From assembly GCA_035487355.1 (NCBI GenBank), contig DATHMF010000017.1, positions 24,299-88,298 on the forward strand: 64,000 bases of DNA, read 5' to 3'. The translations under genes and the position numbers were made by a program. Below are positions 24,599 to 33,916 of the stretch, one piece after another. Position 1 is the first letter of the stretch. The number at the start of each line of letters is the position of its first letter. Source of the stretch: Terriglobales bacterium. GTDB lineage: Bacteria > Acidobacteriota > Terriglobia > Terriglobales > Acidobacteriaceae. Below the pieces are notes generated by a model, which was not told where the DNA came from, made no database searches, and saw nothing but the letters and a program-made list of their open reading frames with translations.

Positions 24599-27500
24599 CT
24601 AATCTCGCTCCCACCTCTCGCTTATGCTGCTGCTGGCGCCGCCTGCATCAGAATCACTGCTGGCCTTTTCCCAATCTTCGCGGGTGAGCGGCGTGATGCC
24701 ATCGAGTTTTTTGCCGCCAAGCGATTTATTCACCTCTGCCAGCTCCTTATTGGTGAAGGCGTCGAATTCTTTGACCACATCGTCGAGCTCGTGTTTCAGG
24801 GAATCAACGCGCGCCACCTGATAATCGGTTGGCCGGCCCTCGTAATAGGCGACATCGCCATAGAGCTGCGTTGTTTTTTCGCGGATGCGTTCTTCGCCAG
24901 TGATTGCACCGCCTTCTTTGGTGGCCACGATCTTCCTGCGAATCTCGTCGGCCTTTGCCGCAGCCTGGTCCAGCCGCTTGCGCAGGGCGTCGCTGACATT
25001 CAGTTTGCTGGCGCGGTCGGTGAGAGCGGTGCGCACGCTGTTGATGCGCTCCACGTCATAGCTCATGTCACCCAGCAGGTTATAGATTCGCATGGTGGTG
25101 TCGAACTGCAGCTTGCGGTCTTCTGTGTTGTAGTTGGCGCGTGCATCAAGCGAAACCGTAAGCTGAGTGGTGTAGGTATCTTTGCCCCGTGTCATTTTCA
25201 CGGTATAAGTTCCGGGCAATACCCTGGGCCCCTCACTGGCTTCAAATGCGACGCTGGCCGCCGGAGGAACTTTGGGCGCTTTGAGCCGCATCACCCATTG
25301 CACCCGGCTGATGCCGCGCCGACTGTTGGCGGGAACGGTATCCACCAGCTTGCCCTGCTGGTCGAAGATTTCAATCTTCATTTTTCCGAAGATGTGCCGC
25401 TTTTTCTGATAGTAGGTGATCTCAGCCGCATTCGGCGGGTTCTTGCCTACAAAGGTCGCGCTCCCCTCGGGCCAGCCGCCGCCCGTATCGAGCCGCTGTT
25501 GCGTGGGTTTGCCTTCCAGGAAGCCTGCATCCTGGGCCAACACTTCGGGGGTAAGTTTGCGCAGGGGTGTAATGTCGTCAATGACCCAGATTCCCCGGCC
25601 ATGCGTTGCCAGCACGAGGTCAGATTCGCGCGGCTGGACCACAATGTCGCGCACCGCAACATTGGGAAAGTCGCCGCCTTTGTATTGCGCCCACTGCTTG
25701 CCGCCGTCGAGCGAGACCCAGAGGCCGAACTCGGTGCCGGCGAAGAGCAAATTAGGAGAGGCTGTGTCTTCTTTTATTACGTGCGCATAGCCGCGCACAC
25801 CGCTGTCTTTGGTGATGATGGGTGTCCACGTCTTGCCGAAGTCCGTGGTTTTGAAGACATAAGGATCCATATCACCAAACGTATGCCGGTCGAAAACCGC
25901 GTAGGCCGTAGCTTCATCGAAACGGCTGGCCTCGACCCACGTGGCCCAGGAAGCCTTGGGCAAGCCTGGCACATTGCCTACCACGTTGTTCCAGCTTTTG
26001 CCTCCATCGCTCGTGACTTGGACGTTGCCGTCGTCGGTCCCCACCCAGATAATCTGCCCGTTGCGCGGAGACTCGCTGATGGAATAGATGGTGGTGTGCA
26101 TCTCGGCGGCGGAGTTATCTACGGTGATGCCGCCCGATTCTTCCTGCTTCTGCTTTTCGCGATCGTTGGTCGTGAGGTCAGGCGAGATGCGGTCCCAGGT
26201 TTGCCCGTGATCGCGGGAGCGGAAGAGAAACTGCGCCCCGATATAAATCGTGCCCTTTTCATTAGGACTCATATGGATGGGCGTGTTCCAGTTGAAACGC
26301 AGCTTGCCTTCGCCGTAGTTGGGCTGAGGTTTGATGTTGCGTGTATCCAGCGTCTTGCGGTTGATTCGTCCAATTTCTCCGCCCTGGTATTCTGCGTAGG
26401 CATAGTCGGGGTCAGAGGGGTCGGAAAACGTCCAAAAGCCATCGCCGCCGTAGAGATTTTCCCAACGGCTGTTGCTGATTCCTCCCGGATACTCTGAGTC
26501 GCCAACCCAGGCGCTGTTGTCCTGCAAGCCGCCATACACTTGATAGGGATCTTTTGTGTCCACGCTCACGTGGTAGAACTGCGCGATGGGCAGGTTGTAG
26601 GCCTTCCACCATTTATTGCCGCTGTCATAGGAGTACCACACGCCGCCGTCGTCACCGGTGATGACGTGATTGGGGTCGTCGGGATCGATCCATACCGCAT
26701 GAAAGTCACCATGGGCAGAGGCTGAGATCACGCTGAAACTCACACCGCCATCGGTGCTCTGGATGAGCTTGAGATCGGTCTTATAAATCTTGTTTTCGTC
26801 CTTGGGATCTATGGTGAGACTGGCAAAGTAAAACGGACGCCACACCATCATCTGGCTGCGGTCGCGCTCCTGCCAGGTCTTGCCGCCATCATCGGAGCGG
26901 AACAACGCGCTGCGATTGGATTCAATCAGGGCATACACCACTTTAGGATTGGAAGGGGCCACGGTGACTGCAATGCGTCCCCAGGGTTTGGGGGGAAGTC
27001 CGGGCGCGCTTTTTTCATCCAGCTCGGCCCAGGTTGCTCCGCCGTCGGTGGTCTTAAAAAATCCGCTGCCGCTGAATGCCGTGGCATTTTCGCCACCCGA
27101 GCGGAAGGTCCAGCCTTTGCGCCGAAAGTCCCACAGGCCGGCGTAGAGAGTTTTAGAATCACGTGAATCCATGGAGATCATCGAGCAGCCGGTCGAGGCG
27201 TTCACGCCTTTAAGGACCTTCGTCCAGCTTTTGCCGCCATCCGAGGTCTTGTAGAGCCCGCGGTCGTCGCTATCGCTCCACAGCTTGCCGGGCACGCAGG
27301 CGTAAACCGTGTTGCCATCTTTGGGATCAACAACGATCTTGCTGATGCGTTCAGAATTCTTGAGGCCCATGTTGGTCCAGTTTTCGCCGCCGTCGGTGGA
27401 TTTGTAGATGCCATCCCCGATGGAAACGCTGTTGCGCGTCCATGCTTCTCCCGTGCCTACCCAGAGGGTCTTGGGGGCCGACGGGTCAACGGCAATTGCG

Positions 27501-27805
27501 CCAATGGATTGCACCGGCTGCTTGTCAAACACCGGCTTGTACGTCGTTCCGCCGTTGACCGATTTCCATATGCCACCGCTGGCTGCGCCGATGTAAACCG
27601 TGAGCCGTCCATCTTCCTTCACTGCCGTCAAGGCCGACACGCGTCCGCTCATCACTGCCGAGCCGATATTGCGCGCTCCCAGGCCCGAGATGGTATCGGA
27701 ATCGAATTTCGCGGCTTCTTTCGCATCTTGCGCATTCAGAGAAACGGAGAGCAATCCGCACAGGATCGCCACCAAGATCGCGGGACACACTTTAAATCTG
27801 TTCAT
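24599..27805 (-). CDS. Secreted VPS10/sortilin-like BNR-repeat protein, annotated as glycosyl hydrolase in related genomes
   Basis: A 1068-residue exported protein with a signal peptide (FKVCPAILVAILCGLLSVSLNAQ). Many Asp-box/BNR repeats (SxDGGxxW: STDGGENWTN, TSDGGKSWTK, SDDGGKTWQE, TSDGGKSWNN) build two seven- to ten-bladed propellers across about residues 60-760. A non-propeller C-terminal part (about 800-1068) has a beta domain and Lys/Glu-rich helices. The ATG at 27805 is chosen over the longer frame from 27943 because GAGGG lies upstream and the signal peptide starts there; the extra N-terminal codons read through a dispersed repeat. The enzymatic activity is unknown. Such proteins are abundant in Acidobacteriota secretomes. 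Confidence 0.88.
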   Translation of the reverse strand: MNRFKVCPAILVAILCGLLSVSLNAQDAKEAAKFDSDTISGLGARNIGSAVMSGRVSALTAVKEDGRLTVYIGAASGGIWKSVNGGTTYKPVFDKQPVQSIGAIAVDPSAPKTLWVGTGEAWTRNSVSIGDGIYKSTDGGENWTNMGLKNSERISKIVVDPKDGNTVYACVPGKLWSDSDDRGLYKTSDGGKSWTKVLKGVNASTGCSMISMDSRDSKTLYAGLWDFRRKGWTFRSGGENATAFSGSGFFKTTDGGATWAELDEKSAPGLPPKPWGRIAVTVAPSNPKVVYALIESNRSALFRSDDGGKTWQERDRSQMMVWRPFYFASLTIDPKDENKIYKTDLKLIQSTDGGVSFSVISASAHGDFHAVWIDPDDPNHVITGDDGGVWYSYDSGNKWWKAYNLPIAQFYHVSVDTKDPYQVYGGLQDNSAWVGDSEYPGGISNSRWENLYGGDGFWTFSDPSDPDYAYAEYQGGEIGRINRKTLDTRNIKPQPNYGEGKLRFNWNTPIHMSPNEKGTIYIGAQFLFRSRDHGQTWDRISPDLTTNDREKQKQEESGGITVDNSAAEMHTTIYSISESPRNGQIIWVGTDDGNVQVTSDGGKSWNNVVGNVPGLPKASWATWVEASRFDEATAYAVFDRHTFGDMDPYVFKTTDFGKTWTPIITKDSGVRGYAHVIKEDTASPNLLFAGTEFGLWVSLDGGKQWAQYKGGDFPNVAVRDIVVQPRESDLVLATHGRGIWVIDDITPLRKLTPEVLAQDAGFLEGKPTQQRLDTGGGWPEGSATFVGKNPPNAAEITYYQKKRHIFGKMKIEIFDQQGKLVDTVPANSRRGISRVQWVMRLKAPKVPPAASVAFEASEGPRVLPGTYTVKMTRGKDTYTTQLTVSLDARANYNTEDRKLQFDTTMRIYNLLGDMSYDVERINSVRTALTDRASKLNVSDALRKRLDQAAAKADEIRRKIVATKEGGAITGEERIREKTTQLYGDVAYYEGRPTDYQVARVDSLKHELDDVVKEFDAFTNKELAEVNKSLGGKKLDGITPLTREDWEKASSDSDAGGASSSISERWERD

Positions 27806-27939
27806 TGCCAATAGACCCTCACTCTCAAAATTTCTAATCTTTTTTGCATGCCAGGGACCCTGGCAGAGTAGCGCCGGCGTCTCGCCGGCTCTCATGTGGG
27901 CATCCTGCCCACATGTTTCCAAAGTTCGAGCAGACACGA
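27806..27939. repeat. Dispersed GCGCCGGCGTCTCGCCGGC-type repeat with hairpin
   Basis: The gap between the LolA-like and VPS10-like genes contains GCCGGCGTCTCGCCGGC and CATGTGGGCATCCTGCCCACATG (near 27893-27915). Both are inverted repeats able to form hairpins. They could attenuate transcription between these co-directional genes. Confidence 0.55.
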
Positions 27940-28713
27940 TCAATTTCCTGCTCCACTCCTGGCTGCTGTTTTGGCCGGAGCTGCCGGCAGAGCAAAACGG
28001 CCATCATCAAGCGGCAGATTGATTTCGATTTTGTCTACGGTATATTTGGTGCGGTTGGGGTCGCCTTTTTCTCCGCCTTCAAAGGCAAACGGGAAGTAGA
28101 TGCCGTTGACCTCCTCGTAATCGCCGAAATAGATCTCGGTCTCCTGGATCGCGCCGCGAATCATGCGCTGGGTTTCAATCTTCAGCTCCAGGTAGGAGTC
28201 AGTATCCAGATAGTAGTAACGGACGGTGCCATTTTTCAGCGTCAGTTTGATCTTGTAGCAGTCGGTGCCCTCGACGGGATCATGGCCAACCAATTCGGCT
28301 TGATGGCCCTTTTCCTTGTAGTCCACAAGTTGGCCGTCTATGTCGGCATCATCGATAAGTGATTTCAAATCGTCTTCCGAGAGCAGTTGCGCATCTTTGC
28401 GGCCTTCAAAAGGAGAAACCTCCCACCCCGTCTTGCCGTCATAGGCCTGCACCTCAGCGGTGCCCTGAATAATGTTCTCTTCGCGCACCTTACCCGGCCG
28501 CTTGTTCTCCTGTACGAAAGCCGCCCGGAAGCTGCCGGAAACATATTTTCCGCTGGTGCGCATGGTCTGCACCGATTTGAGCTTCTCCATCCCGCCGTGT
28601 GCCTGGATGTTCTTGGCAATGATTTCATCCACGGTCTGGGCGCTTGCTCCCAGCGAGGCGGCAAAGCATAGCAAAGCCGCTGCGCCTATGGTCTTCAAAA
28701 ACGTTTGCAACAT
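27940..28713 (-). CDS. LolA-like periplasmic lipid-binding protein
   Basis: A 257-residue exported protein with signal peptide (TIGAAALLCFAASLGASAQ). The pattern VDEIIAKNIQAHGGMEKLKSVQTMRTSGKY is the common start of LolA/LppX-like half-barrel proteins in Acidobacteriota and Bacteroidota. Repeated beta-strands follow, with YYLDTDSYLELKIE, then an acidic/aromatic strand EIYFGDYEEVNGIYFPFAF. AAGGAG lies eight bases before the ATG. It sits just upstream of, and in the same orientation as, the VPS10-like gene. The family suggests a carrier for lipoprotein or lipid across the periplasm, but no true LolA activity is shown. Confidence 0.75.
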   Translation of the reverse strand: MLQTFLKTIGAAALLCFAASLGASAQTVDEIIAKNIQAHGGMEKLKSVQTMRTSGKYVSGSFRAAFVQENKRPGKVREENIIQGTAEVQAYDGKTGWEVSPFEGRKDAQLLSEDDLKSLIDDADIDGQLVDYKEKGHQAELVGHDPVEGTDCYKIKLTLKNGTVRYYYLDTDSYLELKIETQRMIRGAIQETEIYFGDYEEVNGIYFPFAFEGGEKGDPNRTKYTVDKIEINLPLDDGRFALPAAPAKTAARSGAGN

Positions 28714-28944
28714 CCGGGTTCTCCTTAACTGAAGTTGAAAGCTTTGATCCTATTTAACGGGGTCGGTAGCGCCGATACGAAGCGCCACTTTAAATATCTA
28801 GGAAGGCATAAAGGTTAAGTCAAACTATCATAGACGAAGCAGGGAAGAATCGGTAAGCGGGATTTTCACAGATTTTTCAGGTGCCCGCAAGCGGGACCGA
28901 AGCTAATCTGCGTCCGTATGGCGCACTATTTTGACCGGCCGCGC

Positions 28945-30015
28945 TCATTGAGGTTCGCCCGCGCCACCTGCTTCTGCCTTCATGCCAACAGCAGCGAAGA
29001 TCTCTGGGCTGAACATCGTTAGTTTGACGCCACTTCTGGCGCGGATCGCCGCCTGGTTGTACTTGAGCACGAAGGCGCGTGGGTCTTTCAGAGTTTCAAC
29101 CAAAGCCGCGCGCCCGAACTGCTTTTCAATCGTCGTCGCCATCTGATAGCCGACGACATACCACGGGCCGCGGAAACCAAAGAACGTATAGGCTTCGTGA
29201 TCTGCGGCTTCCAGGTTCTTATAGTCACCGTGGATGATGTCGAGAAAGAACTGATTGATCTGGTCCAACTCATTGTCGGCGTTCTTTGTTTCCTGTTGCC
29301 AGCACGTCTGATCGGTTTGCGGAAAGTCAGCCACGGGAGAGACGTCGAGCGATCCGGCTGCGGCCAGCATTGCCATTCCTTCCCCGAAAGCTCCCATCCA
29401 CTGGGCTACTTTGTGCGCCTCAGGGGAAAGGGTCTTGATGCGCTCTTCGTAGGCTGCAGCCAGACTCGCGAGTCCAATGTGGTGGAGCTCGTGAGCGACC
29501 GTGTTCTCGAACTGCCGCTGGGGGATTGCCGGATCGAGATAAAGAAAGATGGCGGGATCGGTGGCGGCTTCGAAGACAAAACTGTTCGTTTTTGGCTTGA
29601 TCACCGGATAGACCTTGGCGCGAATCTTTGCTTCGGGGGGAAGATAGGCGAGTGGACGCTCGGCCACGGCTGCCAGGTCAGCTTTCTTCCATTCTGCCAG
29701 CGTCTTGTGCAAGTCTGAACGCGTCGCCACCAGGTGATCGGAGAGAACGAACTTCTTAAAATCCTCATCGGTGAAGTCCCTGCGGAACGACGCTTCGCGT
29801 TTCTTCAAGCGCGTGTAAGGTTCACTGGTGAACAACCGCTTCCAGTCGTCATCAGTAACCAGTTGGTGTGCAGCGCTCTTGTCAACGATTGCGAGGACCG
29901 CTTCTGCTTCGGAGATATCGAGCGTCAAGTCAACACGGTCTCGGCTGGCGGCATGTGCGTCTGCCAGGCAGGTGCACAGGAGAGCAGCAGCAACAACAAC
30001 GGCGGCTCGCAACAT
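28945..30015 (-). CDS. Putative secreted zinc peptidase, DUF5700-like
   Basis: A 356-residue exported protein with a signal peptide (AAVVVAAALLCTCLADAHA). HELHHIG forms a gluzincin-type HExxH zinc site near residue 186, and a Glu-containing helix follows (AYEERIKTLSPEAHK; GAFGEGMAMLAAAGS), which could supply the third ligand. The later GFRGPWYVVGYQMATTIE segment is typical of the DUF5700 group. Active-site geometry is intact, so peptidase activity is plausible. The ATG at 30015 is preferred to 30048 because the signal peptide starts there. No partner genes are evident. Confidence 0.78.
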   Translation of the reverse strand: MLRAAVVVAAALLCTCLADAHAASRDRVDLTLDISEAEAVLAIVDKSAAHQLVTDDDWKRLFTSEPYTRLKKREASFRRDFTDEDFKKFVLSDHLVATRSDLHKTLAEWKKADLAAVAERPLAYLPPEAKIRAKVYPVIKPKTNSFVFEAATDPAIFLYLDPAIPQRQFENTVAHELHHIGLASLAAAYEERIKTLSPEAHKVAQWMGAFGEGMAMLAAAGSLDVSPVADFPQTDQTCWQQETKNADNELDQINQFFLDIIHGDYKNLEAADHEAYTFFGFRGPWYVVGYQMATTIEKQFGRAALVETLKDPRAFVLKYNQAAIRARSGVKLTMFSPEIFAAVGMKAEAGGAGEPQ

Positions 30016-30117
30016 AAGAGTTTCTCTCTGGGTTGGACGTAAGCTCAAAAGTTCGGTTAGCTGTTGCGCGCAGTGGTAGCGTCTTAGGTGGCCGCCTAAT
30101 ATCTCCGGCTGATTCTG

Positions 30118-31398
30118 CTATTTCTGCGGTGCAGGGTCAGGAGCAGGCAGCGTACCCTTCTCCATGGTGAAAATGAATGGGTTGAGCGTATAGCTGGAGA
30201 TGACCCCGATCACGTCGGCCATGGAACCAACCGCAGGGGTGTGAAGCATGGGTTTTTGCATCACCACGTGCATGTCGGCCTTTTTGCTCTGCTGGTTCTC
30301 ATCCGTAATAGCTACGTCGAGACTGTCCTTGGTGGCAGAGATGACCATCGCGGGAATTCTGAGCCTGGCCTCGCCGTCTTTTTGCTTGGCCTGGATGCCC
30401 TGCCAGACTTTGTCGGCGGCATCCTTTCCCTGGGGGCCACAATCGCGTTGCGCGAGAATAAATTCCCAGTCGCTGAAGGAAAGCTCTTCGACTTTGTTTT
30501 TCGCAACCGCGTCGGCGGCGATGTCACAGTTGGTGGGCTTGGGCGTGATCCCAATCGGGGTTGGCGGGGCCGTCTGATTTGCCGCAGCCGCCACGAACTG
30601 GTCCCAGCCGTCTTCGCTGCCATGGTAGTGGCGGTATGAGGATTTCGCATAAGTGGTAATACCTTGGGCTGCCTGGGCGTTGTTCCGTGCTGTGGCGATA
30701 TTGATGGCCTTGGCCAAATACCAGAAGCCGTTTAAATCCATCGGGTTCATCAACATATCGGAAATGCCGAGCTGATAGATATCCTGCATGTTGGAGGGAT
30801 CAATCTGAAACGATTTCAGGTAATTCGTGCGCGCCGTAGCATAGTCCTTGGCTTGAAGCGCACAAAAGCCGGCAGCTCCATCAAAAATCGTGGACATTTG
30901 CTTGCGCAACGTCTCAAAATCAGGGTCGGAGAGGCCATCCGGTTTCGGCCACACCGGCAGCGCCAGCAGCCCCTTTTGCGCATAAGCGCAACCTTCCTGG
31001 AGCGCTGCTTGTTTTCCCTGGGTGGCATGAAAACGGTCAAGCACAGTAAGGATGGCCAGGGCACGAACATTATCAGGGTTCATCCCCAGAAGTTGCTTCG
31101 CAATGGCTTCCACCTTCTCCTGGTTATTGGCCGCCTGGTAAGCGGCCATGGCTTGCTCCAGCGCATCAATCTTCACCACGCTGTTGGGATACTGGCTTAT
31201 GAAAGCCTCAAAGGCAGCCCCCTTGGCAGCAGGATCCTGTGTATTGAGGGCTGCAATATAGGAGTTGTACTCAACCGGGTCCTTGATCACCTTCTGGTTG
31301 GTGGTTGGGGCCGTCGGTGTGGGTTGGGTTTGGGCCAGCAATAGCGTTGTTCCCGCAACGGTGAGCGCAGTCAAAAGTGTGATAAATACGTTTTTCAT
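30118..31398 (-). CDS. Exported TPR-like repeat protein of unknown function
   Basis: A 426-residue protein with a signal peptide (VFITLLTALTVAGTTLLLAQ) and Pro/Thr-rich linker. Helical repeats of TPR type run from about 45 to 260 (for example AAYQAANNQEKVEAIAKQLL, YATARTNYLKSFQIDP and the PLDxxGFWYLAKAINIA region). A mixed C-terminal part may hold a small beta domain (RLRIPAMVISATKDSLDVAI). AAGGAGC lies upstream of the ATG at 31398, which is why the longer frame from 31416 is not used. The role is unknown; periplasmic scaffold is a guess from the repeats. Confidence 0.75.
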   Translation of the reverse strand: MKNVFITLLTALTVAGTTLLLAQTQPTPTAPTTNQKVIKDPVEYNSYIAALNTQDPAAKGAAFEAFISQYPNSVVKIDALEQAMAAYQAANNQEKVEAIAKQLLGMNPDNVRALAILTVLDRFHATQGKQAALQEGCAYAQKGLLALPVWPKPDGLSDPDFETLRKQMSTIFDGAAGFCALQAKDYATARTNYLKSFQIDPSNMQDIYQLGISDMLMNPMDLNGFWYLAKAINIATARNNAQAAQGITTYAKSSYRHYHGSEDGWDQFVAAAANQTAPPTPIGITPKPTNCDIAADAVAKNKVEELSFSDWEFILAQRDCGPQGKDAADKVWQGIQAKQKDGEARLRIPAMVISATKDSLDVAITDENQQSKKADMHVVMQKPMLHTPAVGSMADVIGVISSYTLNPFIFTMEKGTLPAPDPAPQK

Positions 31399-31607
31399 GA
31401 AAAATTGCTCCTTCATTGGCTCTAACCAGCGAGCGGGCGTAGGAAACCGCGATCTGGCATTAGATGGGGGATGCTCTATATTGCACTGGAAATCAAACTT
31501 TGGAAAGAGGGTAATCTATACATCATCTAAGGCCCCCGACGTTAACGTCCGCGTTTTGCGTCTGGGGATGTTCAGCAGCTTCTCGGCAGAACCAGCCAAG
31601 TATTCCT

Positions 31608-31629
31608 GAGAACTGAGAACCGAGAACTG
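31608..31629. repeat. Heptamer tandem repeat (GAGAACT type)
   Basis: Three 7-bp units (GAGAACT, GAGAACC, GAGAACT) lie 52 bp before the next gene start; same unit as at 2471 and 12852. Confidence 0.75.
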
Positions 31630-31680
31630 TTTCTGTTAACCTGATTCTTACTACCAACAGGCAGAAGGGAACGATCAAGG

Positions 31681-33540
31681 ATGGTTCTTGGCGCGCTATC
31701 AAAGCACAAATGGGAATACGCACTTGTCTCTTTGTTGCTTTTGTTGATGGCCGTGCTCTCTCTTGCCAGCTCCCGGCAGCAGTCGCCAACCTATGATGAG
31801 GTGGTCCATATCCCCTCCGGGCTCAGCTATCTGCAAAAGCAGGACACCCGCCTTAACCTTGAGCATCCGCCCTTGCTGAAAGTCATCGCGGCCGTTCCGT
31901 TGCTGTTCTCCGATGTGCATGCGAATTATAACGATCACTCATGGTGCGGCGCCGGCGGGCTCGATTGCCAATGGACCTTCGGCAAGCGCTTCTTCAGTGA
32001 ATGGAACCGCGACCCGGCACACATTGTTTTTCTTGCGCGCCTGCCCATGATCTTTCTAACCCTCTGCTTCGGGTTGGCGGTTTACCTTATGGCCCGCGCC
32101 CTCGCCGGTATGTGGGGGGCGCTGTTGAGTCTGGCAGTATTTGCCACCTCGCCTTTTTACATCGGTTATGGATCTTTGGTCATCACCGACATGGGGCTGG
32201 CGTTTTTTTGCCTTTTGACCGCCTGGCTGACCGCGAAGTTATGGGTGCGGCCCGGCTTCGCCTCTCTCCTTCAATTATCATTAGCTGCCGCTGCGGCACT
32301 GCTTTCCAAGTTTTCTGCTTTGTTGATCGCACCATCGATAGTGTTGTTGGTAGCATGGATGTGGTTTAGCGCGGCGAAAGATCGTCACAGCACACCAGGG
32401 CCGGAAGGGCCGTCATCGCGCAGCAACGGCAAGGCTTTCTCTTACCTGGCGGCCGCCGGAGTATTGACTCTTCTGCTCACCGGCGGTGTTTACTGGCTCA
32501 CCTGTTTTCATAGCTCGCCGCGCGAGATCTTGAATGCCCGCAATGCTTATGTCTCCGCGGCCCGTCCGCCGGAGCGCATTCTTGCCTCGACGGCCTATTT
32601 TGTCTCGCGGCATCCCGGTTGGGAAAAACCACTGCAACCGCTCTGGCTTTATTTGGGGGGCATCGGATATCTGAATGCCGGCCTGACCCGGCCGGTGTAT
32701 CTGCTGGGAAAGCTCCATGGCCACGGCGTGTGGTATTACTTTCCGGTAGTTGCTTTTTTTAAGCTCGCCCCCGGCGAAGTGCTGCTGCTCTTGCTTCTCG
32801 CAATTCTTACCCCACTGCAGCTAAGGCGGGAACATTTAAACCAGGAGAAAACCACGGCCCTGCATTCCAGCTACATCAACCGAGTCCGCATACGTGCGTT
32901 AATGTCATTTTTTCTGGTATTCCTCGCCGCCGCCATGCGTGCCCGGCTCAACATCGGTGTGCGGCATATTTCGGTTCCGCTTTCTATCCTGGTTGTGTTG
33001 CTGGCACTGATGATACCGCAATTGAGTGCGGTCGTCTCTCCACAAAAACAAAAGTTTGCCTTCGCCGCGGTTGCTCTCCTTGTATTTTCCTGTTTGGTCA
33101 CTGCGATCGCGGCGTTTCCGCACTACATCTCCTACTACAATGATTTCCGCTTAGGCACACCCAAACAGGAGATCACCACCGATTCGAACCTCGACTGGGG
33201 ACAAACCCTCCCTGCGGTTGCAGACTTTGTGACCCAACATCATATCCAGACCATCTACGTTGATGGCTGGACCCCACTGTCACCGGCCACCTACATTCCG
33301 CAAGCAAAGCCTTGGAAATGCGATAACCCGGGAGCGGAACTCCCGCAGTGGGCAGTAGTCTCGGCAAACTTTCTGACCAAGCAGGAGCCCACGTGCATTG
33401 GACTGATGAAATATCAGAATCAGACGCTTCCCGGAGACGCCATGGTCGTCTTCCACATTACCGACCAAACCTACGCCGAAACCCGCAAGCAATATCTGAA
33501 AGCCCATCCCAACGCAAGCGTAGCGCCGCCGGTGCGGTAA
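31681..33540 (+). CDS. Membrane glycosyltransferase, GT39/ArnT-like (GT-C fold)
   Basis: A 619-residue polytopic inner-membrane protein that would transfer a sugar from a polyprenyl-phosphate donor to protein or lipid. The first periplasmic loop carries SPTYDEVVHIPSGLSYL and LEHPPLLK, the Asp-Glu and HPPL motifs of PMT/ArnT-type enzymes. About twelve hydrophobic segments follow. The C-terminal part DSNLDWGQTLP resembles the conserved end of bacterial GT39 proteins. It is the first gene of a 12-kb envelope region. Acceptor is unknown. Confidence 0.88.
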   Translation: MVLGALSKHKWEYALVSLLLLLMAVLSLASSRQQSPTYDEVVHIPSGLSYLQKQDTRLNLEHPPLLKVIAAVPLLFSDVHANYNDHSWCGAGGLDCQWTFGKRFFSEWNRDPAHIVFLARLPMIFLTLCFGLAVYLMARALAGMWGALLSLAVFATSPFYIGYGSLVITDMGLAFFCLLTAWLTAKLWVRPGFASLLQLSLAAAAALLSKFSALLIAPSIVLLVAWMWFSAAKDRHSTPGPEGPSSRSNGKAFSYLAAAGVLTLLLTGGVYWLTCFHSSPREILNARNAYVSAARPPERILASTAYFVSRHPGWEKPLQPLWLYLGGIGYLNAGLTRPVYLLGKLHGHGVWYYFPVVAFFKLAPGEVLLLLLLAILTPLQLRREHLNQEKTTALHSSYINRVRIRALMSFFLVFLAAAMRARLNIGVRHISVPLSILVVLLALMIPQLSAVVSPQKQKFAFAAVALLVFSCLVTAIAAFPHYISYYNDFRLGTPKQEITTDSNLDWGQTLPAVADFVTQHHIQTIYVDGWTPLSPATYIPQAKPWKCDNPGAELPQWAVVSANFLTKQEPTCIGLMKYQNQTLPGDAMVVFHITDQTYAETRKQYLKAHPNASVAPPVR

Positions 33541-33916
33541 ATCCGGCTTAAGGACGCAACGAGGAGCCCTCAGGCGCTTTCCTGGAGCTTGAAACTGAGA
33601 GCCGGGAGCTGTTTTCGGTCGTACCCCCACCCCACTTGCTGAAAGAGGCGGTATAGCAGCTAAGTCCCAGGCCATCAATGACATACGCCAGAAAACTAGT
33701 GTACTAGCAGGTAGTGTCTGGCGGTGGTCTCAAATGGGCCAATTTTTAAAGATCAACGCTCACCCTATGCGCCGATTTTTCTGAGCACTGCTCTATGTTT
33801 TTTCAAAGATCTCGTACCAACGGGCATTCTGAATGCCGTCAGCCAATTATGACCCACAATCTTCGCAGAATGAAGTGTTTGATATCAGAGTGATATCAAT
33901 GTGGTGAAATGGTCCT
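33541..33916. other. 376-bp gap with TTTTCAAAGATC / TGATATCA element
   Basis: No gene is supported. The gap holds a degenerate element with TTTTTTCAAAGATC (near 33808), the inverted repeat GGCATTCTGAATGCC (near 33825), and TGATATCAGAGTGATATCA (33881-33899). A similarly ordered set of motifs is at 53352-53478. A TACCCCCACCCCACTTGCTG piece near 33627 resembles part of the 204-bp repeat at 52747. Confidence 0.55.

Noticed and set aside
24528..24602. 24-codon frame (MSTATLSPDQLEKLGYLRGI start) converging on the VPS10-like gene
   Set aside because: It is too short and without neighbours or a clear ribosome-binding site; a gene fragment is possible but cannot be shown.
24791..26497. 568-residue open frame antisense to the VPS10-like gene
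   Set aside because: It mirrors the GC-rich third positions of a well-supported gene, has no ribosome-binding site, and shows no family motifs.
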